This document shows, in pieces, positions 10,135 through 18,753 of a stretch of 18,753 nucleotides of DNA. Within the stretch, counting starts at the first letter, position 1, and each line of letters begins with the position of its first letter. The DNA is from Isohypsibius dastychi (Eukaryota; Tardigrada; Eutardigrada; Parachela; Isohypsibiidae), in NCBI GenBank assembly GCA_034696485.1, contig JAQIWT010000520.1, positions 1 to 18,753 on the forward strand. Reading direction: 5' to 3'. The notes under the pieces were generated by a model. The model had not been told where the DNA came from. It worked only from the letters and a program-made list of their open reading frames with translations, and searched no databases. The position numbers and the translations under genes were made by a program.

Positions 10135-11853
10135 GATCTTGTAAATCAGGTGACAAACTTGTATGATACAGCAAAGGCGCTGTGTGGCTGCCCAGATATA
10201 TTACCGCGTCTCACTATGGTCTAGAGTATCGTTATGGGCATCATTCGCGTTAATTCTTAATAACCCCTTTCTCGAAAACAATGCCATCAAGTCTAAATAA
10301 TCGAAATCCTGATGTGATAGTCAAGATCTGATTTTGGTGTCCGAGAGAGTTAACCATCTAATCGAGGCACGGAGCATGAATGGGATCACTCACATTCAGT
10401 AATTACGTTCGACTTAATTTTTGAATCAGATAAAATCCGACGACCAGATTATGTAAGCAACGCGCTGGGCTTCCCAGTTGCCATAAATCGGTGGTGAACA
10501 GTGTTTACTTTCCATTTTCTATGTTGCGAAGGCAGGACCTTCATTCATCGTGGAAGACTAAGCCTACCGAGTTTCGACGAATTTGAGCAGATTTCCTCCT
10601 AAATTGTCATGAGACATTATTAGCTATCGGCTGGAGACCGACGTTACATTGTGACCCATCCGAAGTTTCAGCTTGAAAACATCAATCTTTTGGGAGAAAC
10701 AGTCAGATCATCGAATCTGTTTTTGGAAAACTCCAAAAAAGTCGTTCTTCGTTCCAGAAAAAATTGTAGCTTTTCGTTTATTCTACCCATTTCTGCTCTT
10801 AAACAACCTTTTTTCAACACAGTATTTCTCATTCATTTCTTCAAAATCAGAAAAATATGGCAATTTCATCTTTTTTCAGCAATTTGAGCTGTTTTCACTT
10901 CTCATCCAGCTAACCTTTTCCATCACCGTTTTTATGGCTGGATCAGGAAGCCCTGGGGCTGTTACATTTGACCAAACATCGGACTCAAATCTTGCCGATA
11001 CAGCATCCAGCTCAGACAGATCATGTTTTAGTCAAAAAAGCCGACCTTATGGGCATTTGGATTCCCCAAACTCTGTTAACCAAGCAGTCAAAGGCGAATG
11101 GTGCGCTCAGAACTGACTGAGTAGCAAAATCCAGAGAAACTGACAACAGCTGACCAGAGGTCTGATTAAACGCCCATTCTGACGCGTAAGGTCCAGGCAA
11201 CAAATTTTGATTAAAAGAGTTTGCGGTAACCTATCAAGAAATAGAAGCCCCCCCCCCCCCTGACAAACATGTCAATTTGTAATGCTCAGACAGTTGCATT
11301 TTCTGAAAGTGGCCAAAGAATTGATCTAGTACTCTATTCTGTCGATTAAGTGCGCCCTCTTTTCTTTGATTTAGGAAGTCGTAACACGCAGCAGCGAGCG
11401 AAAATTTACTGGCCAGATGTACTAAATGGTATCAACTTTTGATCAACTGGAGTTAATTAACGGATTGTAATGTAGAGCAAAGAAACATTGTAGAAGGTTG
11501 ACCGATTGAAAATTTGCTTTGAAGAGACACTAACGTCACATTGATTGCTAACAACTTTAAAGTAGAAACGGTAGAAGCTCAGATCGTTCACTTTCCTGAT
11601 ATCTAATAAAGTTTTTCGAAGCTCGATCGATTCACCAAAACTTAATTCGTTGATCAAATTCCCTCTGTTTTCCGCAAAGCAGGGTTGAGGAAAGGATGGG
11701 GGAACAAAGGATTTCGTCCGTCTTCGGTAAGCAGACACTCCCGAAAAGCACTGTTTAAAGTTCCCCAAAACACCATTTAGACCAAAAAGCAATCAGTACA
11801 TCAAAACCAAGCGCACGATTCATTCCGTTCGAACGCTCATCAGTAAGAGCAGG
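10135..11853. other. Intergenic between array copies A and B
   Basis: This should hold the promoter of copy A and the 3' UTR of copy B. It contains a 13-base C run at 11248-11260. A plus-strand open frame at 10673-11116 is strongly pyrimidine-driven in its first part and its last sixty residues, starting MAGSGSPGAV, match nothing I know. A minus-strand frame at 11457-11792 is likewise unrecognised. I see no diverged copy of the paired short frames found between copies B and C. Confidence 0.5.
11248..11260. repeat. 13-base poly-C tract
   Basis: A homopolymer of 13 C in the spacer between array copies A and B, one of six such C or G tracts in the window. Confidence 0.95.
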
Positions 11854-13650
11854 TCACATGTTCGTGCTATCTATCCTCATCCCACTATATTTCCTTTTCT
11901 TTGAATCCTTCAGCGCGTCTAGCTTTGCTGTTTCGGTGATGGAATTCATCTGATACGGACTGCTCCTGGACGGGGATGAGCAGTGCCGCACTTGCGATCG
12001 GAATGTGGTGCTGACTGCGCAATATAGCAAAAAGTTAACAGAGTAGTTGATGTTCAAGAAAAAAATCTTGATAGGGTCCACTAGCGCTTTGGTGTATTTA
12101 GTCAGCTGACGTATGCAGAGTAGATTAAATAACTCCAGGATGTTGACGACAAAAGATGGGAATTGGCATATCAGATACAGCAGAACGCAGGATGCCAGCA
12201 TTTTGTAGGCGTTTTTGTTTGCTCTGGTTGGTGAGTTGTAATCGTTTGAGGCTTGCAGTTCCAGTCGGCGCTTTTGTTGTTTCTTAAGGATCACTTTGAT
12301 GAGAATTCCGTTGAGTATGAAAACGGTCAAAAATGTGAGTACCGGTAACAGAACCTGCAACATGATAAGTTAATGGGGTAGGTGGGAACGCTACAGCTAA
12401 ACTGTCTAACTCAAAACATCCCCGAATTCTTCCGGAACACGACCATTGGAGTCTTCGCCATAGTAAAAACAATCGCACACTCTGTTTCTGCATTGAATTC
12501 ATCAAAACACGACCTCGAAAGGCAACAAATAAACCCGGGGTAAAAGTCATCCCTTTTATTCGAGTAAAAACTGGTTGATTCACCGTACCTAGCGTAAAAT
12601 ATTTGAGTCAGGGTGAGTGGCAGATGGCGTATGTGCCTGACCCAAGTTAGACCATTTGTCAACCCGGCGATCATTCCAGTCCCGGCGATCGTTAGGTTGG
12701 AATGATCGCCGGTGTAGAGCTGTTCTGGGAACCCCTTTGTTTTTTAGACTTGAAACTGTCAAACGCTTTTCTGAGAGAATCCGGAACGGTGGTAACGCAC
12801 GTTTAATGTTGAATTTATCGTCTACGGTTTCTGTTCGTTTTCGGTTTATTGAGCTCACAGAAGATGTACAAGCATCCTCCAGAAGGACCGGAATCATCAG
12901 ATGACCTTTTGGGACTTATCATCACTCACCGCAGCGTAACCGTTCAGCTCCCTCCACATTTTCAGCACCAAGGGTCGAATTGGTTTAGGGCCGCCTCCGG
13001 AGTCATTGGCATAGAACCAATAGTAGTCCACCAGCCAGTTGATGTTAGCCAGTCCAGCCAGGAAAATGACGAATGCAACAATCATGCTACTTCGTCTTAC
13101 TGTGCTAACTGACATATGCACCAGAGGCGACCGGATAGCGAGAAATCGATCAATCGTGAAAATCACAATTGTCCTAAAAAACTAATGTGAGGGGACAACA
13201 AATACGGACTCAGCAGAATGTGTGCCAACCAATCAGAAGCTAGCCCAGCGCTTTCTTGAACAAAAAAACAAGCTCCTATGATCATATGGTAGAAAGCATC
13301 AAAGCCTTCAGAGGGAGACTGTTGAACTTGACTGACATACGGAATCAAGCCCGCCCACCTGTAAAAAACTGATCAAGTGATATATCAGGCAACGATTTTT
13401 TTGCTGCCTACATGAAGACAAAATCTGTGCAAGCTAGTGAGATCAGATATACGTTCCGAGAAGTTTGAGATCGTTCCCTGGATAGAACGATCACGTTCAG
13501 GATGTTACCGATCGTAGCCAAACTAAGCAATATGGGATACGATATCCATTCAAGATATTGCAATGGCGATATGACATTCGGACCGGTCATCCATCCACAG
13601 CGATGCAATTTCGGAGGCACCGTAAAATTTTCGTAGTCTGATTCGTTCAT
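11854..13650 (-). CDS. FMRFamide-receptor-like GPCR, array copy B (four exons)
   Basis: Exons are 13650-13412, 13358-13230, 13173-12930 and 12354-11854, giving 370 residues. Exons 1-3 are 239, 129 and 244 bp, exactly as in copy A. Introns are 53, 56 and 575 nt. The second donor (GTTGGC) is weak, but it is fixed by the SDW/TIV junction that all three copies share. Two sequons (residues 2 and 8) precede an HRCGW motif. TM3 reads IGACFFV and ends T-I-D-R-F. Loop 2 (DYYWFYANDSGG...) has no cysteine. TM6 has YLICQFP, loop 3 LLCIRQL, TM7 NYSVNFLLYC, then FR of helix 8. The tail is short and Ser/Lys-rich. Same receptor class as its neighbours, with divergence concentrated in the termini and loop 2, as expected if ligand or partner choice has drifted. 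The third intron carries a large perfect hairpin. Confidence 0.88.
12664..12712. repeat. Perfect 15-bp inverted repeat in intron 3 of copy B
   Basis: The left arm CCGGCGATCATTCCA (12664-12678) is the exact reverse complement of TGGAATGATCGCCGG (12698-12712), with a 19-nt loop. The loop carries a further copy of CCGGCGATC (12682-12690), so the left arm's first nine bases also occur as a tandem direct repeat. It lies wholly within the 575-nt third intron, which may explain part of that intron's length. It could be a small palindromic mobile element remnant or an RNA hairpin. Confidence 0.9.
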
Positions 13651-13788
13651 TGTTAAAATCTCTCAAGTTCTGAATCATTCGAGAAATAAGGACGAATCAA
13701 CGAAAGAGTGCAAATAATAATACAATGGAGAAACTCGGAATGCTTTCATTCAGACTTTCCATTTCAGACTGCGCAGTGAAAACACAAA

Positions 13789-14103
13789 TCAGCCATTTGC
13801 ATTCGTGATCCGATAATTGTCACCGTTTTCAGGAAAATGGGAAATTATCGCGCACGCATAAACCCGATCACCCACTCTAATGAATCTCCCAGTGCGGTAA
13901 TTCACCGGGCAGGTGACTAACGGCGACCCTTTTAGTTCGATGCCAAATAGATTATCAGAAATAGGAGATGAATGTGTTTTCGATGAACTGTTGACTTCCA
14001 TTATCGACCCATTATTTTGATGAACAAATTGTTTTTGGTGAATGAATGCGACCTGTGTTTCACCCTGGACTTTTCTTGATCGAAGTGGATTTACGCTGGA
14101 CAT
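13789..14103 (-). CDS. Hypothetical short ORF, duplicated (copy X)
   Basis: An open frame of 104 codons whose second half aligns with the frame at 14997-15197: shared landmarks are D(N/D)L(F/L)GIE(L/V)K, a T-G-(R/G) turn and (S/F)HFPE(N/H)G near the end. DNA similarity extends beyond the frame on both sides, including ATTTCAGACTG near 13760 and ATCATCAAAA-like sequence upstream. It has no signal peptide or membrane helix. It sits 138 bp upstream of array copy B. Keeping the same frame in both copies with many base changes hints at coding, but it may be an exon fragment or a decayed gene. Function unknown. Confidence 0.3.
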   Translation of the reverse strand: MSSVNPLRSRKVQGETQVAFIHQKQFVHQNNGSIMEVNSSSKTHSSPISDNLFGIELKGSPLVTCPVNYRTGRFIRVGDRVYACAIISHFPENGDNYRITNANG

Positions 14104-14996
14104 TTGATGGAAGTAAGATTGAAGTAAATTCGCATCATTTCAATAATTTTTTGACCACACCGGATTTGTTCTGACGTAATAGACGGAGACTCAACTCATT
14201 TGGGATGATGGACCGAAATTTAATCGGTGAACGGCGCAACATTAAAAAGATTTAATTTAACATGGCGGGATTGGAAGCTGAAATGGCATCGACAGAAATA
14301 GTCCGACGCGCGACTTCTTCCTCCACAAGGAATGCTGAGACGCCATTATTGACTTATCAACGGTTTCGAACACCCATGAAAGGACGTTAATGGTGTTGAA
14401 TCATTATGCTGAAGGGACCCGCGTATGGATTGTTTCCTTTCTGCCCGCCTTCGTTCAGTATACCGCCCCCCACGCTTTTTTTTGGCTGAAACAGAATCTT
14501 TCTGTCAGAAATTGCCTCCTGGTTCATAAACTTCGCCCTGAATCGAATCGTGTATGGAAGAATAGTTCTGTATGTGTTTAGAAAAAAACTGAAAAATCCT
14601 CGGATGTGCCATGAAGTGGTCAAACCTTTCTCAAATCGTTCAAAAATTGTCAGGAGCCGTCTTCGTGAACATGGTACCGTGGTTCGTAGAAAAGGACTGA
14701 ATACTCAGATGCCATTGCCTTGAGTGTACGATTTGCTGATACCAATGGGTGAGAATGGATGAACTGTTCCGAAGTTATGCGTTTGAGGCCAGACGTTTGC
14801 ATTGCGTGGGCTGCTTCAGTTTGGCAATTGAGTGACGTCGTAGAGAAACACCGTAAGTCCTGATTTTACTTCAATTGCAGTCTCAAAATTTTCGAAAGGA
14901 AAACAGTTATCAACGAAATTTGCATACATCGGTGCTGAAGAAAAATTGAATGTCTTGATTCAGGAAGTTCATTTCAGACTGCCGAGCATAAACGAA
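14104..14996. other. Spacer between duplicated short ORFs
   Basis: No gene is supported here. Short open frames on both strands (14390-14581 plus, 14387-14623 minus) overlap each other and match nothing I know. The spacer together with one flanking short ORF may mark the unit that was tandemly duplicated. Confidence 0.45.
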
Positions 14997-15197
14997 TCAG
15001 TCGTTTTTATTCGCGTTGCCGTGTTCAGGGAAGTGGAAAATCCCACGTAGGTACTTTATTTTGTAAAGCCATGGTAATGAACCTCCCGGTGTGGTAATAC
15101 ACATCGAAATAGTGAACGGCAATTTCTTTACTTCGATGCCGAGTAGATCATCGAAATTAAGGAAATTTACTGCGTTAAACACTTTTTGTCGCACCAT
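14997..15197 (-). CDS. Hypothetical short ORF, duplicated (copy X')
   Basis: An open frame of 66 codons, shorter at its N-terminus than its relative at 13789-14103. Landmarks are FDDLLGIEVK, TTPGGSLP and FHFPEHGN; the stop falls within a few residues of the relative's stop. It sits 134 bp past the stop codon of array copy C, so the two copies lie back to back between receptors B and C, about 0.9 kb apart. Function unknown; it could be a relic. The ATG at 15197 is only the first in-frame ATG and may not be a true start. Confidence 0.3.
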   Translation of the reverse strand: MVRQKVFNAVNFLNFDDLLGIEVKKLPFTISMCITTPGGSLPWLYKIKYLRGIFHFPEHGNANKND

Positions 15198-15303
15198 TTT
15201 GATGATAACATTGTTCCATTAATTGACGCACCACAGAACCCGCTTCATGCAGTGAACAGAGTGATCTCGCGGATACCGAATATCAGCTTTAACTCGAATT
15301 GAA

Positions 15304-15309
15304 TTTATT
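15304..15309 (-). terminator. Polyadenylation signal AATAAA for array copy C
   Basis: TTTATT on the plus strand is AATAAA on the minus strand, 22 bp past the stop codon of copy C at 15332. This would give a very short 3' UTR, in keeping with the compact gene structure. Confidence 0.5.
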
Positions 15310-15331
15310 CGAAATTCAAATAGGAGGAGAA

Positions 15332-16805
15332 TCAAACAGCTGAACAGTCAAACTGGTTCGCAAAATTTGTTCCATTGACATTCTCGCCATCTCTTCTTCG
15401 CAGATTCGACTCGCGGTGTCCTTCTGATTTGACTGATCCGGTGACCGAACTCATTCGGTAGACACTGCTACTGCTTGAGTCTCGTTTCTTCGTTGAACAG
15501 CGCTTGACGTGCGAGCGGAAAGTCGAGCTGACGGCGCAATATAACAAAAAATTGCTGGAGTAGTTGATGTACAACAACATGTTTTTGATAGGATCAACAT
15601 GGGCTTTTGTGAATTTTGACATTTGACGAACGCAGATCAAATCCATCAGCTCGAAGATATTCACGACGAAAGAGGGGAGCTGAGTGACCAAGTACAGCAT
15701 CACACAGGATGCCAGCATCTTGTATGCACTTTTGTTTGATTTGGATGGAGAGCTGACATCGCTTGAAGCTTGTAGTTCGAGTGGACGCTGATGGCGTCTT
15801 CGCAAGACTACGGTGATCAGAACACCATTCAGGGTCAGGATAGTCAGGAACGTGATAAGTGGCACGATAGCCTGTAATAGAGCAACAAAAACTTCAGTAT
15901 CTCCTACACGAAAACAAATAAGCGGCGGAATATCACAGTAGCCCCCCCCCCCCACCCGCCATCGATGTTAACCAAGTATTGGAATTCACAAAAACATGGT
16001 ATCTCCCCGCAAATCAGGGATTGCTTGATTTCTCAAATATGGTTGGTATCCTTTATCAAACCAAAACTTGACCACCCACCACGGTATAACCATAGAATGT
16101 TCGCCATCGTTCCAAAGGAGCCGGTCTCATTGTCATCGGTCCGTATCCCGGGTCGTTGACATAAAACCAATAGTAGTCCACCAAGCGGTTGATGCTAGTT
16201 AGCCCTGCCAGAAAGTTAACCAATATAACAACCATGCTGCTTCTACCCATGGTACTGAGTGACATATGGACAAGTGGTGATTTGATCGCTAGAAAGCGAT
16301 CGACGGTGAACGCGACAATCGTCCTGTGTAATACGTAAAAATTCAATAGCATGGGGTGGATTTTGAAAGATCTCCTTACCAATCTGATGCTAGACATGCA
16401 GCCTCGCCAACGAAAAAGCATAATCCGCTGACTCCTTTATAGAATATGTCAAAATATTCAGAGGGACTTTGGAGAAGTTCGGCGATGTAGGGGAAAAACC
16501 CGGACCACCTTGAATTATTGCTTTCGTAAAACCGTTCTCCGTACACGAGATTGAACTCACATGTAAATAAAATCCGTGCAAGCGAGCGAAATCAGATACA
16601 CGTTCTTTGAAGTTTGTGGATGTTCGTTGCATAAAATCAGCAGATTGAAGAAATTTCCGAAACTTGCCAGACTCAACAATATTGGATAAGTGGCCCAGTC
16701 CAGATATTTCAGTGGGGTCTCGACCCTCGCTTCCAGCCTCCATCCGCAACGACCTGTCTCTGGAAGGTTGGTCTCATTCATGAAGTCCGAAATGTTTAAA
16801 GTCAT
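15332..16805 (-). CDS. FMRFamide-receptor-like GPCR, array copy C (four exons)
   Basis: Exons are 16805-16561, 16508-16380, 16323-16080 and 15871-15332, giving 385 residues. Exon 1 is 245 bp, two codons longer than in A and B; exons 2 and 3 are again 129 and 244 bp. Introns are 52, 56 and 208 nt with donors GTGAGT, GTAAGG and GTGGGT. Sequons are at residues 4 and 10, followed by GRCGW. TM3 reads SGLCFFV with a second Cys in EAACLASDW, and ends T-V-D-R-F. Loop 2 (DYYWFYVNDPGYGP) has no cysteine, and the TM4-end Trp of the other copies (N-W-L-V) is Arg (N-R-L-V). TM6 has YLVTQLP, loop 3 LICVRQM, TM7 NYSSNFLLYC, then FR. The tail is long and Ser/Arg-rich, with candidate phosphorylation sites. 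A minus-strand AATAAA follows closely. It is the first gene of the array in the direction of transcription. Confidence 0.88.
15942..15953. repeat. 12-base poly-C tract in intron 3 of copy C
   Basis: A run of 12 C lies inside the 208-nt third intron of copy C, so the transcript would carry G12 there, close to the TM5/TM6 exon. Confidence 0.9.
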
Positions 16806-18030
16806 ATCGCGTAGACCGCTAACGTTCCCTAAAAAGCCGAAAAATAAACATGAATACTACGAACTCATTTCAAGCTAGAAAACATAGATCCGATTACCAT
16901 ATCGTGCGTGAACCTCCAGACTCATTGCCAGAATGCAGGATCAACATCCAAAGAGGTTCGGAGTGAAGTGAAAATAAAGCCCATTCTGTATCCTCCGTCG
17001 ATTAATAGGCGGTGTTGATGAATAAGAGCATCAAGGATGACATTCAGTCAAATGCAAAACATTAGCGGTATAATTAAAGTGACTGTACTGATTTTACAGG
17101 AAGGAAACACGATTCTGAGCAAAATAATGGCTTTTCCTGATGCGATAATCATCGAGCTATAAATGGTGGTAACGGCTATTGTTTCAGCTTTGATGCGGAT
17201 CGATTTTCGTAACTGCGTTAAAATGAAGAACTTCACGAAACTGTCTGACAACTGGTTAAAAAGGGACTTCGTCATTCATCCGGTAAGATGAAATTTCAAC
17301 GAAGTACAAAGTTGTGATTGAAATGAGGACTTTGCGAGAAAGAACGAGGTGGATTTGGCGGTAGCGACGTGACGCAGCGTGAAAAATTGATGGCCAATGT
17401 AGATTATCTGGAGTCTACAAAACCAGCCTTGACAAATTTGTTCCCTCCCAGGGATTCGATTAACGTAGTGGCTTCCAGGATGAGTTTTGGAGGGTTTGAG
17501 ACATCGGCAGTAAATTCCTTAACCCGGCTGTGACCTCCTCGAACAACATTTTTTATCACCCTTTTTGGAAAATTGTCATTCTGGGACGGGGAGATTTCTG
17601 GTGATTGTGTATGTTTATGCGCTATCAATACGAAAATAGCCAACATGTGAACATGTGGTGAATTGCGAAAGTATGGTGCTGGAGTCCAAAATGGCCTCGG
17701 TCAAGATGTTTCCATGTGAATGTATGAATCTGGCAGTTCAAACCCAGGGTGTGATATTATGGATTCACGTTACCGTTCCATTGTCACACTGATAAGGCTT
17801 CAGAGCGGTCAGCTGTTTTTGCTAGAAGACTTGAGACGGAGAGAAAGAACCCACGTGCGCTAACTCCAGAATACTGTGAACACCGGATATCCAGTTGTTC
17901 TCGTGCTCAAGCTCCATTGATGTCGAATGTTTTTGGTCGAACTGACAGAGTCAGGTTGTCATAAGGGTATTCAGTTGGTCCACACGTGGCTGCATTCTAC
18001 CCAGAGCATCGAGTCATGACCATACCCGAA
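16806..18030. other. Unassigned stretch upstream of array
   Basis: This contains the promoter of copy C, but no clear TATA box. Two minus-strand frames might be exons. The frame 17646-17404 begins with a hydrophobic MLAIFVLIA-like start. The frame 17275-17048 has a basic patch (LRKSIRIKAE) followed by a hydrophobic, membrane-like stretch and a possible GTAAAA donor near 17100. I cannot join them into a convincing gene and match neither to a family. Confidence 0.35.
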
Positions 18031-18042
18031 AAAGAATAATGT

Positions 18043-18420
18043 TTGCAGCTGGTGATCCTCGGGACCTCGGCAAGAAAAAGTGTTTGCCATCTCAATGAAT
18101 TCCGTTTAAAAGACGGTAAACCAGAAAAGATCTTTTCGAAAAATATTCATATTTTGTCATCACGCGCAAGAAAAGGAGAGCGAGAGGATTTGTCGCATGA
18201 GGATTGTCTAGCTGAAATTTTAGGCAAATTCAGCGAAAACGATATGCGATCTACAGTATGGATGACAACAGGTCAATCAACCGGCCAGTTGGAGCTCTTC
18301 TACATACAGTCGGAAAAAACGAAATATGATTTTCGGCAATATGGAGAAGCGTTATTCATTGACAGCACGTAAAGGGTCAACGTGGCAAATTCTTATGTAT
18401 ATTGCAAAATATCACAATAA
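18043..18420 (+). pseudogene. MULE-like transposase fragment with in-frame stop
   Basis: An open stretch of about 109 codons has the layout of a Mutator-like (MULE/ZSWIM-related) transposase just before and at its first catalytic Asp. It has a helical basic region (KNIHILSSRARKG), then LELFYIQSEKTKYDFRQYGE, then ALFIDST. In this family the catalytic Asp is followed within two or three residues by Tyr; here that codon is TAA (18370-18372), and family-like sequence (RVNVANSYVYCKI) continues in the same frame to a second stop at 18418-18420. I see no further DDE blocks. Its upstream end is frame-disturbed. It is a decayed transposon copy or decayed domesticated relative. Assignment is by motif memory only. 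Confidence 0.55.
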
Positions 18421-18575
18421 TACAAAAAATCTTCCAACTGATCAAGTGGAAGCTGAGTAGACGCGATTAAGTACTGATGCATACATACAGGAGGATGAGA
18501 AAGAACCGAACAATAGCTGGGCGTTACTGACAAGCAAACCACGGGAACGCGTTAAATTCAAAAAAATAACTGAAA

Positions 18576-18602
18576 AGTGCAAAAGATTGGATTTTTTGCA
18601 CT
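18576..18602. repeat. 9-bp perfect hairpin
   Basis: AGTGCAAAA (18576-18584) and TTTTGCACT (18594-18602) are exact reverse complements around a 9-nt loop. It lies downstream of the transposase remnant. No role is apparent, and chance formation is plausible in AT-rich sequence. Confidence 0.6.
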
Positions 18603-18753
18603 GATAATTGTCTCTTCAATGGCTCGGTTGATTTGAGGCGCTAAAGCGGACAAAAAAGGGAAGAATGGGCTCGGGGTTTACCAACGTAAACTGACGGGGC
18701 TAACGCCTTCGAAATTGTACGATTTCGGACTTAGCGTTTGCACAACTTCGAAT

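Noticed and set aside
10673-11116. Plus-strand 147-codon frame in the A-B spacer
   Set aside because: The first two thirds is Phe/Ser-rich translation of pyrimidine-rich DNA. The Ser-rich end starting MAGSGSPGAV is not recognised, and there is no splice or paralogue support.
11457-11792. Minus-strand 111-codon frame just past copy B
   Set aside because: I compared it with the duplicated short ORFs between B and C and found no convincing shared motif; it is probably chance within the 3' flank.
12411-12904. Open frames on both strands within intron 3 of copy B
   Set aside because: They are short overlapping frames inside an intron defined by paralogue alignment, and partly translate the hairpin.
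14387-14623. Opposing short frames in the spacer between the duplicated ORFs
   Set aside because: The frames overlap on both strands with no recognisable features; neither is favoured.
1-18753. Bacterial or viral origin, CRISPR, tRNA or rRNA
   Set aside because: Spliced animal receptor genes span the window; the only tandem repetition is gene duplication, homopolymers and small inverted or direct repeats. I saw no cloverleaf or rRNA core motif.

Overview
The window reads as animal (eukaryotic) nuclear DNA. Coding sequence is broken into exons by GT-AG introns, most of them only about 49-61 nt, and the recognisable proteins are animal membrane receptors. The families present (an FMRFamide-receptor-like GPCR cluster, a divergent chemoreceptor-like GPCR, a natriuretic-peptide-receptor/receptor-guanylate-cyclase ectodomain) together with compact introns fit a small ecdysozoan. 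A tardigrade is my best guess, but that is inference and the sequence alone does not prove it. There is no bacterial operon, rRNA, tRNA or CRISPR signal.

Layout. (1) 1-525: non-coding, opening with a poly-C/poly-G pair. (2) 526-1531, minus: a two-exon rhodopsin-like 7TM receptor. (3) 1532-4169: mostly unassigned sequence with a 27-base G run. (4) 4170-6354, plus: a multi-exon gene with a signal peptide, a complete ANF-receptor-type ligand-binding domain, one transmembrane helix and a very short cytoplasmic tail that begins like a receptor guanylate cyclase juxtamembrane segment and then stops. (5) 7146-7319: an imperfect direct repeat flanking a perfect 11-bp hairpin. (6) 7390-7673, plus: a tiny two-exon gene for a secreted 75-residue precursor with an RVKR cleavage site and a glycine-zipper mature peptide ending in Phe-Gly. 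(7) 8430-16805, minus: a head-to-tail array of three paralogous four-exon FMRFamide-receptor-like GPCR genes with identical intron phases and nearly identical exon sizes. Between the second and third lies a diverged pair of short open reading frames that are duplicates of each other. (8) 16806-18753: mostly unassigned, ending with a broken MULE-like transposase fragment on the plus strand.

How the parts relate. The three GPCR genes arose by tandem duplication: inner exons are 129 and 244 bp in all three, and first exons are 239, 239 and 245 bp. Each has the TM3 cysteine but none has a cysteine in extracellular loop 2. Instead all share a Cys in an N-terminal RCGW motif and another in loop 3, which points to altered disulfide wiring. 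The ANF-receptor-like gene may be a clearance-receptor-like product or a guanylate cyclase that has lost its intracellular half. The small secreted glycine-zipper precursor is the least familiar item in the window and the best candidate for something undescribed. All exon models were made by eye from open frames, splice consensus and paralogue or family alignment, without transcript data.
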